Made by a program: the position numbers and the translations under genes. Shown piece by piece: positions 1-8,245 of a stretch of DNA of 64,000 bases. The stretch lies in NCBI RefSeq assembly GCF_002266465.3, contig NZ_CP029427.2, forward strand, positions 4,714,501 to 4,778,500, written 5' to 3'. The first letter of the stretch is position 1. Every line of letters starts with the position of its first letter. The notes below the pieces were generated by a model. That model was not told the DNA's origin. It saw only the letters and a list, made by a program, of their open reading frames with translations, and searched no databases. The stretch is from Bradyrhizobium symbiodeficiens. Lineage in GTDB: Bacteria > Pseudomonadota > Alphaproteobacteria > Rhizobiales > Xanthobacteraceae.

Positions 1-242
1 AGCGCGACGAAACTGTCGGCGAGATCGGCATCGCCGGCGGCGAGCGCGGCTTCGATATTGTCCTGAACCAGGCGGTCATTGTGCCGCAGCAGTTGATCGA
101 GCTTCAGCTCAGAGAGCACGGCTGGATCATCCTGGGCGGCGAGGATCGCGCCGGCCTCACGGGCGTGCGGTGCTACATGCGCTAGCAGGAAGCCGCAGGC
201 CGCGATACCGGTCAACGCTGTGCTGATTCGCAGCCATTTCAT
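1..242 (-). CDS. Hypothetical protein with N-terminal signal anchor, truncated by the window edge
   Basis: The reverse strand is open from an ATG at 242 to the left edge, giving the first 80 residues of a longer protein. It starts MKWLRISTAL, with a short basic start, a hydrophobic stretch to about residue 23, and then a soluble, acidic and Ala/Leu-rich helical region (DDPAVLSELKLDQLLRHND). This looks like a signal peptide or single N-terminal membrane anchor followed by a periplasmic helical domain. The C-terminus lies outside the window. I do not recognise a characterised family. It is divergent from the zf-CHCC gene at 550. The frame is supported by codon composition and continuity only. 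Confidence 0.6.
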   Translation of the reverse strand, partial: MKWLRISTALTGIAACGFLLAHVAPHAREAGAILAAQDDPAVLSELKLDQLLRHNDRLVQDNIEAALAAGDADLADSFVA

Positions 243-549
243 ATGGAAGAACCCGGCGATCCCTAAAATCGTCTGCGCCTTACGATTCCTCGTTCGGTAC
301 AATTTGCTCGTCCAAGAGACATAGTATGCCAAAATTGCGACACAACGTCCCCGACGAAAGAAGGGCTTCTCTCAGGCCTCAAGATTGTGTCGAATTTGCA
401 TGAGCAAATGAGCATGGGGCAATTGCGGAGCTTTCGGTTCCGCCGGACTAGCAATCACCTGCACCCGCCAGTATGGTCCGCGGCGCCTTAAAGATGCCGC
501 GTCAGTTCGTGATTGTGTCTGCCGCCATTGCCACTCCAGGATGAGTTAG
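243..549. other. Intergenic gap between divergent genes
   Basis: This 307-bp gap separates the divergent genes at 242 and 550 and must hold both promoters. I see no convincing promoter pair, operator or hairpin. A 63-residue minus-strand open frame at 263-454 has no ribosome binding site and a composition unlike a protein, so I do not call it. Confidence 0.5.
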
Positions 550-795
550 ATGTCCGACCATGTCGTCCCGCACTTCCACAACGATGCCGGTGTCCCCGTC
601 ATCGAGATCGGCTCGCAAGAGTTCATGTGCGTGGGCGCCAACCCTCCGTTCGACCATCCCCACGTCTTCCTCGACCTCGGCAACGACAACGAGATCATCT
701 GCCCCTACTGCTCGACGCTGTACCGCTTCGCGGCCGACCTGAAGCCGGGCGAAGCCCGTCCGCCGGAATGCGTCCTGAAGGACAAGGTGGCCTGA
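550..795 (+). CDS. Zinc-finger (zf-CHCC) domain protein, NDUFS6-like
   Basis: An 81-residue protein with the Cys-His-Cys-Cys zinc finger that is also present in the NDUFS6 accessory subunit of mitochondrial complex I. The expected ligands are Cys27 (EFMCVG), His36 (FDHPH), Cys51 and Cys54 (ICPYCS), followed by a tyrosine and a basic residue (LYR), as in the family. The full domain is present and the length is normal for the alphaproteobacterial stand-alone form. Its cellular role in bacteria is not well established. It lies 19 bp upstream of the FAD monooxygenase gene on the same strand, so the two may be cotranscribed. Confidence 0.85.
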   Translation: MSDHVVPHFHNDAGVPVIEIGSQEFMCVGANPPFDHPHVFLDLGNDNEIICPYCSTLYRFAADLKPGEARPPECVLKDKVA

Positions 796-814
796 CCGCG
801 TCCATCGGTCAGGG

Positions 815-2017
815 GTGGCGCTCTCCCGAACGATTGTCATCGCCGGTGCCGGCATCGGTGGACTGACGGCCGCGCTCGCGCTCGCAGCCCGCGGCTTTCG
901 CATCGTCGTGCTGGAGAAGGCCGAGCGGCTCGAGGAAGTCGGCGCGGGCCTGCAACTCTCCCCCAATGCCAGCCGCGTGCTGGTCGCGCTCGGCCTCACC
1001 GAGCGTCTCAAGCTGCGCGCCGTCGTCCCGGAGGCGGTCTCGATCATGAGCGCGCGGGCCGGTGGCGAGCTGCTGCGCATGCCGCTCGGTGAAGCAGCTT
1101 CGGCGCGAGCCGGCGCGCCCTATTGGGTGGTGCACCGCGCCGACCTGCAATCGGCGCTGGCCGGCGCCGTTGCCGATCATCCCGACATCGACCTGAAGCT
1201 GGGCGCGACCTTCGAAGACGTCGCGCCTCATGCCAAGGGGCTCACGGTGGTCCATCGCAGCGGCACGATCCGCCGCAGCGATCTCGCCAGCGCGCTGATC
1301 GGCGCCGACGGGATCTGGTCGACGGTCCGCCAGCATCTGTTTCCCGAGGTGCAGCCGCGCTTCTCCGGACTGATCGCCTGGCGGGGCACGCTCGACGCCA
1401 CCCAACTGCCGAAGGACTACACCGCGCGCCGGGTACAGCTGTGGATGGGCCCGAACGCCCATCTCGTCGCCTATCCGATCGCGGGCGGACGCCAGATCAA
1501 TGTGGTCGCGGTGCTGCCCGGTACCTGGAACAGGCCGGGCTGGAGCACGCCCGGCGATCCGCTGGAGGTGATGGATGCCTTCGCCGCGCCGCGCTGGCCG
1601 GCCTCGGCGCGCATGATGCTCGCCACGGTCGACAGCTGGCGGAAATGGGCGCTGTTCGGCGTGCCCGAAGGCTGCCCCTGGAGCAAGGGTCCGGTGGCGC
1701 TGCTCGGCGATTCCGTGCACGCGATGCTGCCTTTTGCAGCCCAGGGCGCCGGCATGGCGATCGAGGATGCCGCCGTGCTCGCCCGGCACCTCAGCTTTGA
1801 AGCCGCCGAGAGCACGGCGGGCATCAGTGCTGCGCTGACGCAATATGGCCGTGCCCGCCAGGCGCGGGTGCGGCGGGTGCAGCGGACCGCGCGGCAGCAG
1901 GGCCGCATCTATCACCTCAGCGGTCCGCTTGCGGCCGCGCGCGATCTTGCGATCCGCGCGCTCGGCCCGGACCGCATGCTGGCGCGGCAGGACTGGATTT
2001 ACGGCTGGCGACCCTGA
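815..2017 (+). CDS. FAD-dependent monooxygenase (salicylate hydroxylase-like)
   Basis: A 400-residue group A flavoprotein monooxygenase. The N-terminal FAD-binding GAGIGG motif is at residues 11-16, the DG motif at about 163-169 (GADGIWS) and the GD motif that contacts the ribityl chain at about 298 (GDSVHAM), followed by the QGAGMAIEDA segment. These enzymes hydroxylate aromatic or similar substrates using NAD(P)H and O2. The exact substrate cannot be read from the sequence; salicylate- or 3-hydroxybenzoate-like compounds are typical. The start used is GTG at 815, 19 bp after the zf-CHCC stop, because it gives the usual short lead-in to the Rossmann fold. The length matches the family. Confidence 0.88.
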   Translation: MALSRTIVIAGAGIGGLTAALALAARGFRIVVLEKAERLEEVGAGLQLSPNASRVLVALGLTERLKLRAVVPEAVSIMSARAGGELLRMPLGEAASARAGAPYWVVHRADLQSALAGAVADHPDIDLKLGATFEDVAPHAKGLTVVHRSGTIRRSDLASALIGADGIWSTVRQHLFPEVQPRFSGLIAWRGTLDATQLPKDYTARRVQLWMGPNAHLVAYPIAGGRQINVVAVLPGTWNRPGWSTPGDPLEVMDAFAAPRWPASARMMLATVDSWRKWALFGVPEGCPWSKGPVALLGDSVHAMLPFAAQGAGMAIEDAAVLARHLSFEAAESTAGISAALTQYGRARQARVRRVQRTARQQGRIYHLSGPLAAARDLAIRALGPDRMLARQDWIYGWRP

Positions 2018-2042
2018 TGCGAAGCGCCGCGGGCGCCGCGCC

Positions 2043-2471
2043 TCAGCGCGACGCTTTGCCGGATTTCGAAGCGGGCTTGGCGAACGCCGCAGGCGATAAT
2101 TGCGTGGCAGGCGGCGTCGCCTCGGGCGGCGATTCCCGGCACCTGTTGCGGCGCCAGGCCTCCTCGGCCATTTGCGACGACCCGCGCACGGCGACATAGT
2201 CGTTGCGATAGGCGAGCTCGGACACCACGGCGCCACCGGCCCCGGTCTCGGCCTTCTCCATCAGCCCACGCAACTCGTCGGTGCGTTTGGCGAGCGCCTT
2301 GCGCTCAGCCTCCAGCTGCTTGCAGTCGTACAGTTCGTATTTGGCGGGATCGGCAAAGGCCGGCGCGACCGTCTCGGTCATGCTGGCGCAGCCGGACAGC
2401 GCGGCGCCGGCCGCAAGCAGCGCAAGGAGCGCGCCGAAGCCGCGCGGCAATGTGAAGAACGAAGCAGCCAT
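2043..2471 (-). CDS. Small lipoprotein, unknown function
   Basis: A 142-residue protein with a lipobox-type signal peptide: a hydrophobic stretch rich in Ala and Leu followed by LSGC, making Cys28 the predicted lipidated residue. The mature part has a Cys-containing, coiled-coil-like segment (CKQLEAERKALAKRTDEL) and a basic C-terminus (KSGKASR). It is probably anchored in the outer or inner membrane facing the periplasm. It converges on the monooxygenase gene and points away from the tRNA. No specific function is recognised; similar short lipoproteins are common in Bradyrhizobiaceae. Confidence 0.75.
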   Translation of the reverse strand: MAASFFTLPRGFGALLALLAAGAALSGCASMTETVAPAFADPAKYELYDCKQLEAERKALAKRTDELRGLMEKAETGAGGAVVSELAYRNDYVAVRGSSQMAEEAWRRNRCRESPPEATPPATQLSPAAFAKPASKSGKASR

Positions 2472-2647
2472 GCCGGATGAATAGTCCCCGTGGATTGAGA
2501 ATGCCTAAAGCAACAACAGATGTCCGGATTGAGGCTTTGCCTTGTGCGCCCGGCTCGCTTAAGGAAGAGCCGTCCCTCCGGGCCCGCGAAACGCGCCAAT
2601 TCCAGACGGCCGGAGATGGACTTAAGTGTTTGATCTCGTTGGATCAA

Positions 2648-2736
2648 GCGGGCATGGCGGAATTGGTAGACGCAAGGGACTTAAAATCCCTCGGCGCGCA
2701 AGCGCTGTGCCGGTTCGACCCCGGCTGCCCGCACCA
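2648..2736 (+). tRNA. tRNA-Leu (anticodon UAA)
   Basis: The acceptor arms GCGGGCA (2648-2654) and TGCCCGC (2726-2732) pair fully and are followed by discriminator A and an encoded CCA. The anticodon stem AGGGA/TCCCT encloses loop CTTAAAA, which gives anticodon TAA. A variable-arm stem and a T arm with GGTTCGACC are present. The long variable arm is as expected for tRNA-Leu. Confidence 0.97.
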
Positions 2737-2762
2737 CGAGATCTGGTGTCGTTCGGCGCCGA

Positions 2763-3323
2763 TCACACGATGCTCGCCTGGCTGCAAGTGACCTGCTTCC
2801 CATGGGGCTTGTTGCAGACCCCGGGCACTCTGACTTGATCCGGTTCGAAACTATGGACGGGCTCGCCCGCGCATTTGCAGATGGTCAGGCTCTTGGCGAG
2901 GTGGCCGGCGAATGCTTCGGACGAGGTCACGATCACCGCCCCCTCGGGGCCGATCTCCTCGACGAGGTAGCGCGGCTCCTTGCCACCGTCCCTGGCCACC
3001 AGGAGCGAGCGAAATCGATCCTCTTCCGGGAAAGTCAACGACGGCCGCGATCCCGGTGGTCCAAACCTGTCGGTTGCCGTGACTGGAGGTGCTCCCAACG
3101 CAACTCTCGGGAGGGTCGGCTTCACCTCGCCGATTTCAACGCTCTTTGGGTCCTTGCCCACATCAAGCGCCTCATTCATGGCTTCGAAGATGTCACCGGC
3201 AGTGACGACCCTCGATCCATGACCGTCGCCGATGACCACGGCTCTCGTTCCGGCCTTGATCTTGTCGAGCGCCTCCGGAAGTGAAAGCGTCGGCTTCACG
3301 CGCCCCAAAACAATCCGCTGCAT
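2763..3323 (-). CDS. CBS-like domain protein with Cys-rich C-terminus, unknown function
   Basis: A 186-residue protein. Residues about 10-55 look like half of a CBS pair (SLPEALDKIKAGTRAVVIGDG followed by RVVTAGDIFEAM), a fold that usually senses adenosyl ligands. The rest is not recognised. The last 45 residues contain a CKC pair and two further cysteines (GVCNKPHGKQVTC), which could bind a metal. A strong ribosome binding site, GGGAGGGG, sits 6 bp before the ATG at 3323, which fixes the start. It lies just downstream of a probable pseudogene on the same strand. The CBS assignment is tentative because only one motif is visible. Confidence 0.65.
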   Translation of the reverse strand: MQRIVLGRVKPTLSLPEALDKIKAGTRAVVIGDGHGSRVVTAGDIFEAMNEALDVGKDPKSVEIGEVKPTLPRVALGAPPVTATDRFGPPGSRPSLTFPEEDRFRSLLVARDGGKEPRYLVEEIGPEGAVIVTSSEAFAGHLAKSLTICKCAGEPVHSFEPDQVRVPGVCNKPHGKQVTCSQASIV

Positions 3324-3389
3324 CGAAAGCCCCTCCCGGAACTCACCGCTGTCACGATCGAAACGTTCTGCGCCGCCGACGACGTCAGC

Positions 3390-3585
3390 TCACGCCGGGC
3401 CTACTTCAAAACCTTTTTTCGCCCATTCCCGGATGCGCTCCTCCGAGACTTCGATGCATGGTGTCGCAAAAGCCGACGCCCGAACCAGCCCGCCTTGTTG
3501 AACTGCGGAATCCTGGTGGCGGGCTCCGCCTGCCGACCGTGTCGGATTTTTTCGATGATGTTTTCGCCTTCTGCTTACCGGCCAT
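3390..3585 (-). pseudogene. Probable frameshifted small gene
   Basis: An ATG at 3585 follows a good ribosome binding site (GGAGG, 6 bp away) and begins a lysine-rich peptide, MAGKQKAKTSSKKSD. Coding character then moves between frames: a stretch reading IPQFNKAGWF lies in a second frame around 3480-3530, and a stretch reading IEVSEERIREWAKKGFEV lies in a third frame that ends in a stop at 3390. Read continuously, the first frame gives only 59 residues, ending at 3406. Two indels in an older gene of about 65 codons would explain this. A sequencing error or a genuine short peptide cannot be excluded. Confidence 0.4.
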
Positions 3586-3887
3586 GCAATCCTCCGGCAG
3601 CCGCCATGACCGGCGGCCTTCAAAAAAATGTTCAGCAATCAGCGCAACGTGTAATCGCAACTTCCGGCAATAATCGTCAATAGTACGGCGCCACCTACGT
3701 GCCGTCAACCTCAGCGTGTTATACGACCTCACGCACCACCGGTCACGCCTCGGTGGAGGCGCCTTTGCCCGGCGCGACCTCGCCCGTCGGCCGCACGAGC
3801 CGTCAACTTCAAGGCGATGACGCCTCACATGTCCTTGAGAAATGGGGCGCTCGCTGCTAACCCGGGCGAGAACGAGGCGCAGGCTCC
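3586..3887. other. Intergenic gap
   Basis: This 302-bp region lies between the probable pseudogene and the methyltransferase gene. The part around 3600-3700 is visibly less GC-rich than its surroundings, as expected for promoters. No convincing hairpin, operator or open frame is seen. Confidence 0.4.
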
Positions 3888-4634
3888 ATGGCTCAAACTT
3901 CCTTTCCCGCCCAGTCCACGACGGAAAGCCTGAAAGTCGGGGCCGACACGTATTCGAGCGCGATCGCCGACGCGCAGAACTACATGAACTGGGTGATCGA
4001 CCAGTTCCGCCCCTACCTGAAGGGCGCGATCGTCGAGGTCGGGTTCGGGCATGGACTCTACAGCAGAGTGCTCGGAGAGCTTGGCGAGTATTGTGGCGTG
4101 GACCACGACCGCGAAAGCGTCGAACGCGCCGCGAAGGCGATGCCCGATCGCAAGTTCGCCGTCTGCGACATTCTGGTCCGCGATCAGCTGAGTTCCCTGT
4201 TTCCCCAAGGCGTCGATGCGGTCTTCACCATCAACGTGCTCGAGCACATCGAGGATGACGCCACCGCAATTGCCAATCTGGTGCAGGTGCTCAAGCCCGG
4301 AGCCCATCTCCTGATCAGCGTTCCGGCTTTGATGCTGCTCTACAACGATCTCGATCGCCTGGCGGGACATTGCCGCCGCTACACCACGGCACGTCTCGCC
4401 AGGCTGCTCGCCGATCAACCGGTCGAGCTGATCCGGCTGAACTACTTCAATCCGATCGGCGGGCTTGGGTGGCTTGCCAATCGCCTGAAGCGACATCAGT
4501 CGCTGAACGATGCCGCCGTCAACGGGCAGATCGCCCTGTTCGACAAATATGCCGTGCCGCTGTCGCGGGCGCTCGATCCGCTCTCGCGAAGCTTCTTCGG
4601 GCAATCCGTCACCTGTATTGCACGCCGCTTATGA
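3888..4634 (+). CDS. Class I SAM-dependent methyltransferase
   Basis: A 248-residue protein with the glycine-rich SAM-binding motif I at about residues 48-56 (VEVGFGHG), an acidic residue ending the second strand (GVDHD), and the motif NVLEHIEDD at about 116-124, typical of UbiE/Coq5-like small-molecule methyltransferases. Its stop codon overlaps the start of the glycosyltransferase gene (ATGA), so the two are translationally coupled. That coupling, with asnB and further glycosyltransferases downstream, suggests methylation of a lipid-linked sugar, polysaccharide or a nucleotide-sugar derivative. The methyl acceptor itself cannot be deduced. Confidence 0.85.
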   Translation: MAQTSFPAQSTTESLKVGADTYSSAIADAQNYMNWVIDQFRPYLKGAIVEVGFGHGLYSRVLGELGEYCGVDHDRESVERAAKAMPDRKFAVCDILVRDQLSSLFPQGVDAVFTINVLEHIEDDATAIANLVQVLKPGAHLLISVPALMLLYNDLDRLAGHCRRYTTARLARLLADQPVELIRLNYFNPIGGLGWLANRLKRHQSLNDAAVNGQIALFDKYAVPLSRALDPLSRSFFGQSVTCIARRL

Positions 4635-5497
4635 TCTCAGTCGTCATTCCTGCGCTCAACGAGCGCAACGGCATCGTCGAAACCATCGGTCGAGCCAAGG
4701 CGGCTCTCGACGGCGCTCAGCTCACCCCCTACGAGATCATCATCGTCGACGATGGTTCGGCCGACGGCACCGGCGAGCTTGCCGAACAGGCCGGTGCAAA
4801 GGTGCTCAGGCATCCCCACAACATCGGCTACGGCCGCTCGCTCAAGGATGGAATTCGCGCCGCATCCTACGACGCCATCGTCATCAGCGATGCGGATGGC
4901 TCTTACCCGATGGAAGCGATCCCGGCGCTCGTCGCGCGCTTCAACCAGGGCTTCGACATGGTCGTGGGCGCCCGGACCGGGCCTAACTATCGCGAGTCGA
5001 TGCTGAAGTCGCCGTTGCGTGCAATCCTCAAGGCGATCGTCGAATTCACCGCCAACCGCGAGATCCCCGACATCAATTCCGGCTTGCGGGTGTTCGGCAG
5101 GCAGGTCGCGATCTCCTATTTCGACCATGTCAGCGACCTCTTCAGCTTTACGACATCGCTGACGCTCGCCTACATGATGAACGCGAAGTTCGTCGACTAT
5201 ATCGACATCGACTACAAGGAGCGGATCGGCCGCTCCAAGGTGAACCTGTTCCGCGACTCCATTCGGACCCTGCAATACGTCCTCGAGGCCTGCACCTACT
5301 ACAATCCGCTCAAGATCTTCGTGCTGCTGGCGATGATGTGCATGGCGCTCGCACTGGTCTCGCTGATCGGCGGCATCATCCTGCAGCTCGTCAGCGCCTT
5401 CGTGCTCGGCGTCGGCGCGATCCTGCTCAGCATCCTCGTCGTCGCCATGGGACTGCTCGCGGTGCTGCTGAAGCAGATCATGAATCAGCGACCATGA
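4631..5497 (+). CDS. Glycosyltransferase family 2, membrane-anchored
   Basis: A 288-residue GT-A-fold glycosyltransferase. The N-terminal strand is VVIPALNE, the nucleotide-binding segment VDDGSADGTG falls at about residues 39-48, and the metal-binding DADG at about 87-90. Two hydrophobic segments near 227-280 should anchor it to the inner membrane, as in polyprenyl-phosphate sugar transferases. The ATG at 4631 was chosen because it overlaps the upstream methyltransferase stop and starts directly at the first GT2 strand; longer in-frame extensions run through the methyltransferase gene. It probably transfers a sugar to a lipid carrier for a surface glycan. Confidence 0.88.
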   Translation: MISVVIPALNERNGIVETIGRAKAALDGAQLTPYEIIIVDDGSADGTGELAEQAGAKVLRHPHNIGYGRSLKDGIRAASYDAIVISDADGSYPMEAIPALVARFNQGFDMVVGARTGPNYRESMLKSPLRAILKAIVEFTANREIPDINSGLRVFGRQVAISYFDHVSDLFSFTTSLTLAYMMNAKFVDYIDIDYKERIGRSKVNLFRDSIRTLQYVLEACTYYNPLKIFVLLAMMCMALALVSLIGGIILQLVSAFVLGVGAILLSILVVAMGLLAVLLKQIMNQRP

Positions 5498-5519
5498 CCT
5501 CCCGCGGCGAGCGAACGCG

Positions 5520-7430
5520 ATGTGCGGCATAGCGGGCATCTTTCATCGTGACGGTCGGCCGGCCGACGGCCGCGCGGTTGCGGCGATGTCGGCTGCACTG
5601 GTCCACCGCGGGCCGGACGGCGAGGGCAACTGGCTGGACGGCCCCGTCGGCCTCGCCCACCGCCGGCTCGCCATCCGCGATCTCTCCGAGGCCGGGCACC
5701 AGCCGATGCTCGATGCATCCGAGCGCATCGTCGTCACCTACAACGGAGAGATCTACAACGATCACGAGTTGCGCAGCGAGCTCGAGCGATCCTTCGGCGT
5801 CCGCTTTCGCGGCACCTGCGACACCGAGATCATCCCTTACGCTTATCTCGCCTGGGGCGAGGCGATGTTCGAACGCCTGGAGGGCTTTTTCGCGATCGGC
5901 CTGTGGGACCGGCAGGAGCGCCGCCTGATCCTGGCGCGCGACGGCATCGGGATCAAGCCGCTGTATTATTCCGAAAGCAGCAGCCGCGTCCTGTTCGCAA
6001 GCGAGATCAAGGGACTTACGGCGAGCGGTGACGTCGCCGCGCGGATCGATCCGGTGGCCCTGCACACCTATCTCGCAGCGGGCCATCCGGGAACGCAACA
6101 GAGCCTGTACCAGGACATCAAGCAGCTCCCGCCCGGCACGATGATCGGATTTACCGAGCGCGAGCGGACCGAGCGGCGGTTCTGGCGGCCGGTGCGCGCG
6201 CCCGTGATCCGCGACCTCGACGAAGCCGTTGTCCGGCTGCAATCGACGATCGAGACGGTGGTGAAGAGCCAGATGGTGAGCGACGTGCCGCTCGCCGTGC
6301 TGCAGAGCGGCGGCATCGACAGTTCGCTGATCAGCCTCACGCTCGGCCGGCTCGGCCTGAAGCCGCCGCTGTTCACGGCCGGCTTCACCGAGAAAAGCCA
6401 TGATGAAACCGCGGTGGCGCAGCAGATCGCGACCGCCGCCGGCCTGTCGCTCAACGTCATCGACGGGGAAGCGGGCGAGGATGCCGAGGCTGCGCTGCGG
6501 GCGGTGGTCTATCATTTCGACGGCCAATGCGCCGACACGGGCGCGCTCGGCTTTTATCATCTGGCGGGTGCAGTCCGCCGGCATTCCACCGTGGTCCTGT
6601 CCGGCGACGGCGGCGACGAATTCTTCGCCGGATATGAAACCTATGCCGCGACCATGATGGCTGAGCGCGCGCGCCAATTCGTTCCGCGCAGCCTTGCCGG
6701 CCTGACCGGACGCCTCGCCTATGCCTCGGTACGCGGCAACGAGAAGCGGCTTCCGGCGGCGGCGCAACTCGCCCGCTTCGCATTCGGGCTCAGCGAAGCC
6801 GGCAACAGCCCTCATCTGCAATGGCGGCGGCTGGTTCCCCGCTTTCTCGCCGAGAAGATCTATGACAACGGGATGGCCGATCTTGCATCGGCCGACCCGT
6901 TCGCGGAATACGCCGGATATTATTCGGAGCCGCATGACAACGTGCTGGATCGGGCGCTGATCGCCGACCAGCGCTTCCATCTGCAAAGCGTCCTCACCAA
7001 AGTCGATGCCATGAGCATGGCGCACGGTCTGGAAGTGCGCGTGCCGATCCTCGACCGACGGGTCATGGACCTCGCCGGCAGCCTCGACGTCTCGCTGCTC
7101 AATCCCTGGCCCAAGGGCGCGCCGAAATATGTGTTGCGCAAACTCGCCGAGCGCCTGGGCATGCCGGGTGAGGCCGCATGGTCGCGCAAGCGCGGCTTCA
7201 ACGTGCCGATCGCCCAACTGATGCGACGCGGCGGGCTGCGGCCGATCTGCGACCGGGTGCTCGGCCGCGAGGCTGATGTTTTTGCGCCCCTCCTGAAACC
7301 GGAGGCGATCCGGCTGCTGTGGAATGCGCATCGCGAGGCCAGGAGCGACAATGCGTTCGCGCTGTGGCCGATCCTGACGCTGGGCATCTGGTTGACGGGG
7401 CTTGCCACCCCCTCGGCGCGCCGAGCGTAG
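5520..7430 (+). CDS. asnB: Asparagine synthase (glutamine-hydrolysing), AsnB-type
   Basis: A 636-residue two-domain enzyme. The N-terminal Ntn-type glutaminase starts with the catalytic Cys2 (MCGIAGIF) and carries RGPDGEG and YNGEIYN motifs. The synthetase domain has the PPi-binding loop SGGIDSS at 263-269 and the GDGGDEFFAGY segment. Ammonia from glutamine is channelled to an adenylylated carboxylate. Bacteria often use such paralogues to amidate sugars or peptides rather than to make asparagine, and the surrounding methyltransferases and glycosyltransferases make a role in surface polysaccharide modification plausible. The start is 23 bp after the GT2 gene. Length and motifs are complete. 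Confidence 0.92.
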   Translation: MCGIAGIFHRDGRPADGRAVAAMSAALVHRGPDGEGNWLDGPVGLAHRRLAIRDLSEAGHQPMLDASERIVVTYNGEIYNDHELRSELERSFGVRFRGTCDTEIIPYAYLAWGEAMFERLEGFFAIGLWDRQERRLILARDGIGIKPLYYSESSSRVLFASEIKGLTASGDVAARIDPVALHTYLAAGHPGTQQSLYQDIKQLPPGTMIGFTERERTERRFWRPVRAPVIRDLDEAVVRLQSTIETVVKSQMVSDVPLAVLQSGGIDSSLISLTLGRLGLKPPLFTAGFTEKSHDETAVAQQIATAAGLSLNVIDGEAGEDAEAALRAVVYHFDGQCADTGALGFYHLAGAVRRHSTVVLSGDGGDEFFAGYETYAATMMAERARQFVPRSLAGLTGRLAYASVRGNEKRLPAAAQLARFAFGLSEAGNSPHLQWRRLVPRFLAEKIYDNGMADLASADPFAEYAGYYSEPHDNVLDRALIADQRFHLQSVLTKVDAMSMAHGLEVRVPILDRRVMDLAGSLDVSLLNPWPKGAPKYVLRKLAERLGMPGEAAWSRKRGFNVPIAQLMRRGGLRPICDRVLGREADVFAPLLKPEAIRLLWNAHREARSDNAFALWPILTLGIWLTGLATPSARRA

Positions 7431-7441
7431 TGAGCGGGCGC

Positions 7442-8245
7442 ATGCCGGACCTGAAGGACCAGACGATCAGCGATTTCGGCGAGCAATGGACCGCGTTCCG
7501 CGAGAACCCCGGCTATTACGGCTCGGCGGACCTGCTTGCCGATCTGTTCGGTCCGTTGCTTTCGCTCGACGAGGTCAAGGGCAAGCGGATCGCCGACATC
7601 GGGAGCGGCACTGGGCGCATCGTCAACATGCTGCTCGATGCCGGAGCGGATCGCGTCGTCGCGGTCGAACCCTCCGATGCCATGCTGGTCCTGAAGGACA
7701 ACACGGTGGCGCGCGCGGAGCGCATCGACTATCTGCAGGTGCCCGGCGACCGGTTGCCGCCCGATCTCAGGCTCGACTATGTGGTTTCGATGGGTGTGCT
7801 GCATCACGTCCCCGAACCGGCGCCGGTGGTTCGTGCGGCCTACGATGCGTTGCGCCCCGGCGGACGCTGCATCGTCTGGCTCTACGGCCACGAAGGCAAC
7901 GAGACCTATCTGTCGCTAGCGATCCCGCTGCGCAAGCTCACCGTCCTGCTGCCGCACCGGCTGCTGGTGGTGCTGTCGCATGGTCTGGAATGGATCCTGA
8001 CGGCCTATATCGGGCTGTGCCGTATATTGCCGCTACCGATGCGGTCCTACATGCGTTCGGTGCTGGCGAAGTTTCCGCGCAGCGTTCGCCGCTTGACCAT
8101 CTACGACCAGCTCAATCCCGCCTACGCGAAATACTACACACGCGCCGAAGCGGAGGCGCTGCTGTCGGATGGCGGATTCGGGGATGTGAGGCTCTACCAC
8201 CGCCACGGCTATAGCTGGACCGTGTCCGGCACCCGGCCCGCTTGA
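7442..8245 (+). CDS. Class I SAM-dependent methyltransferase
   Basis: A 267-residue methyltransferase with motif I at about 50-58 (IADIGSGTGRI), an acidic residue after strand 2 (AVEPSD) and a post-I motif (SMGVLHHVPEP). A hydrophobic, basic region follows (around residues 155-200), suggesting membrane association and a lipid-linked substrate. The ATG at 7442 is used; a GTG at 7430 that overlaps the asnB stop codon is an alternative start adding four residues. Its 3' end overlaps the convergent GT87 gene by 37 bp. It is a second, dissimilar methyltransferase in the same cluster. Confidence 0.83.
   Translation: MPDLKDQTISDFGEQWTAFRENPGYYGSADLLADLFGPLLSLDEVKGKRIADIGSGTGRIVNMLLDAGADRVVAVEPSDAMLVLKDNTVARAERIDYLQVPGDRLPPDLRLDYVVSMGVLHHVPEPAPVVRAAYDALRPGGRCIVWLYGHEGNETYLSLAIPLRKLTVLLPHRLLVVLSHGLEWILTAYIGLCRILPLPMRSYMRSVLAKFPRSVRRLTIYDQLNPAYAKYYTRAEAEALLSDGGFGDVRLYHRHGYSWTVSGTRPA

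Noticed and set aside
263..454. 63-residue minus-strand open frame in the first gap
   Set aside because: No ribosome binding site, unusual Cys/Arg composition, and it covers the region needed for two divergent promoters.
809..2236. 475-residue open frame on the minus strand
   Set aside because: It is antisense to the FAD monooxygenase and has an arginine-rich composition caused by GC-rich codons; no motif or ribosome binding site.
5478..7331. 617-residue open frame on the minus strand
   Set aside because: Exactly antisense to asnB, whose motifs are complete; typical mirror frame in GC-rich DNA.
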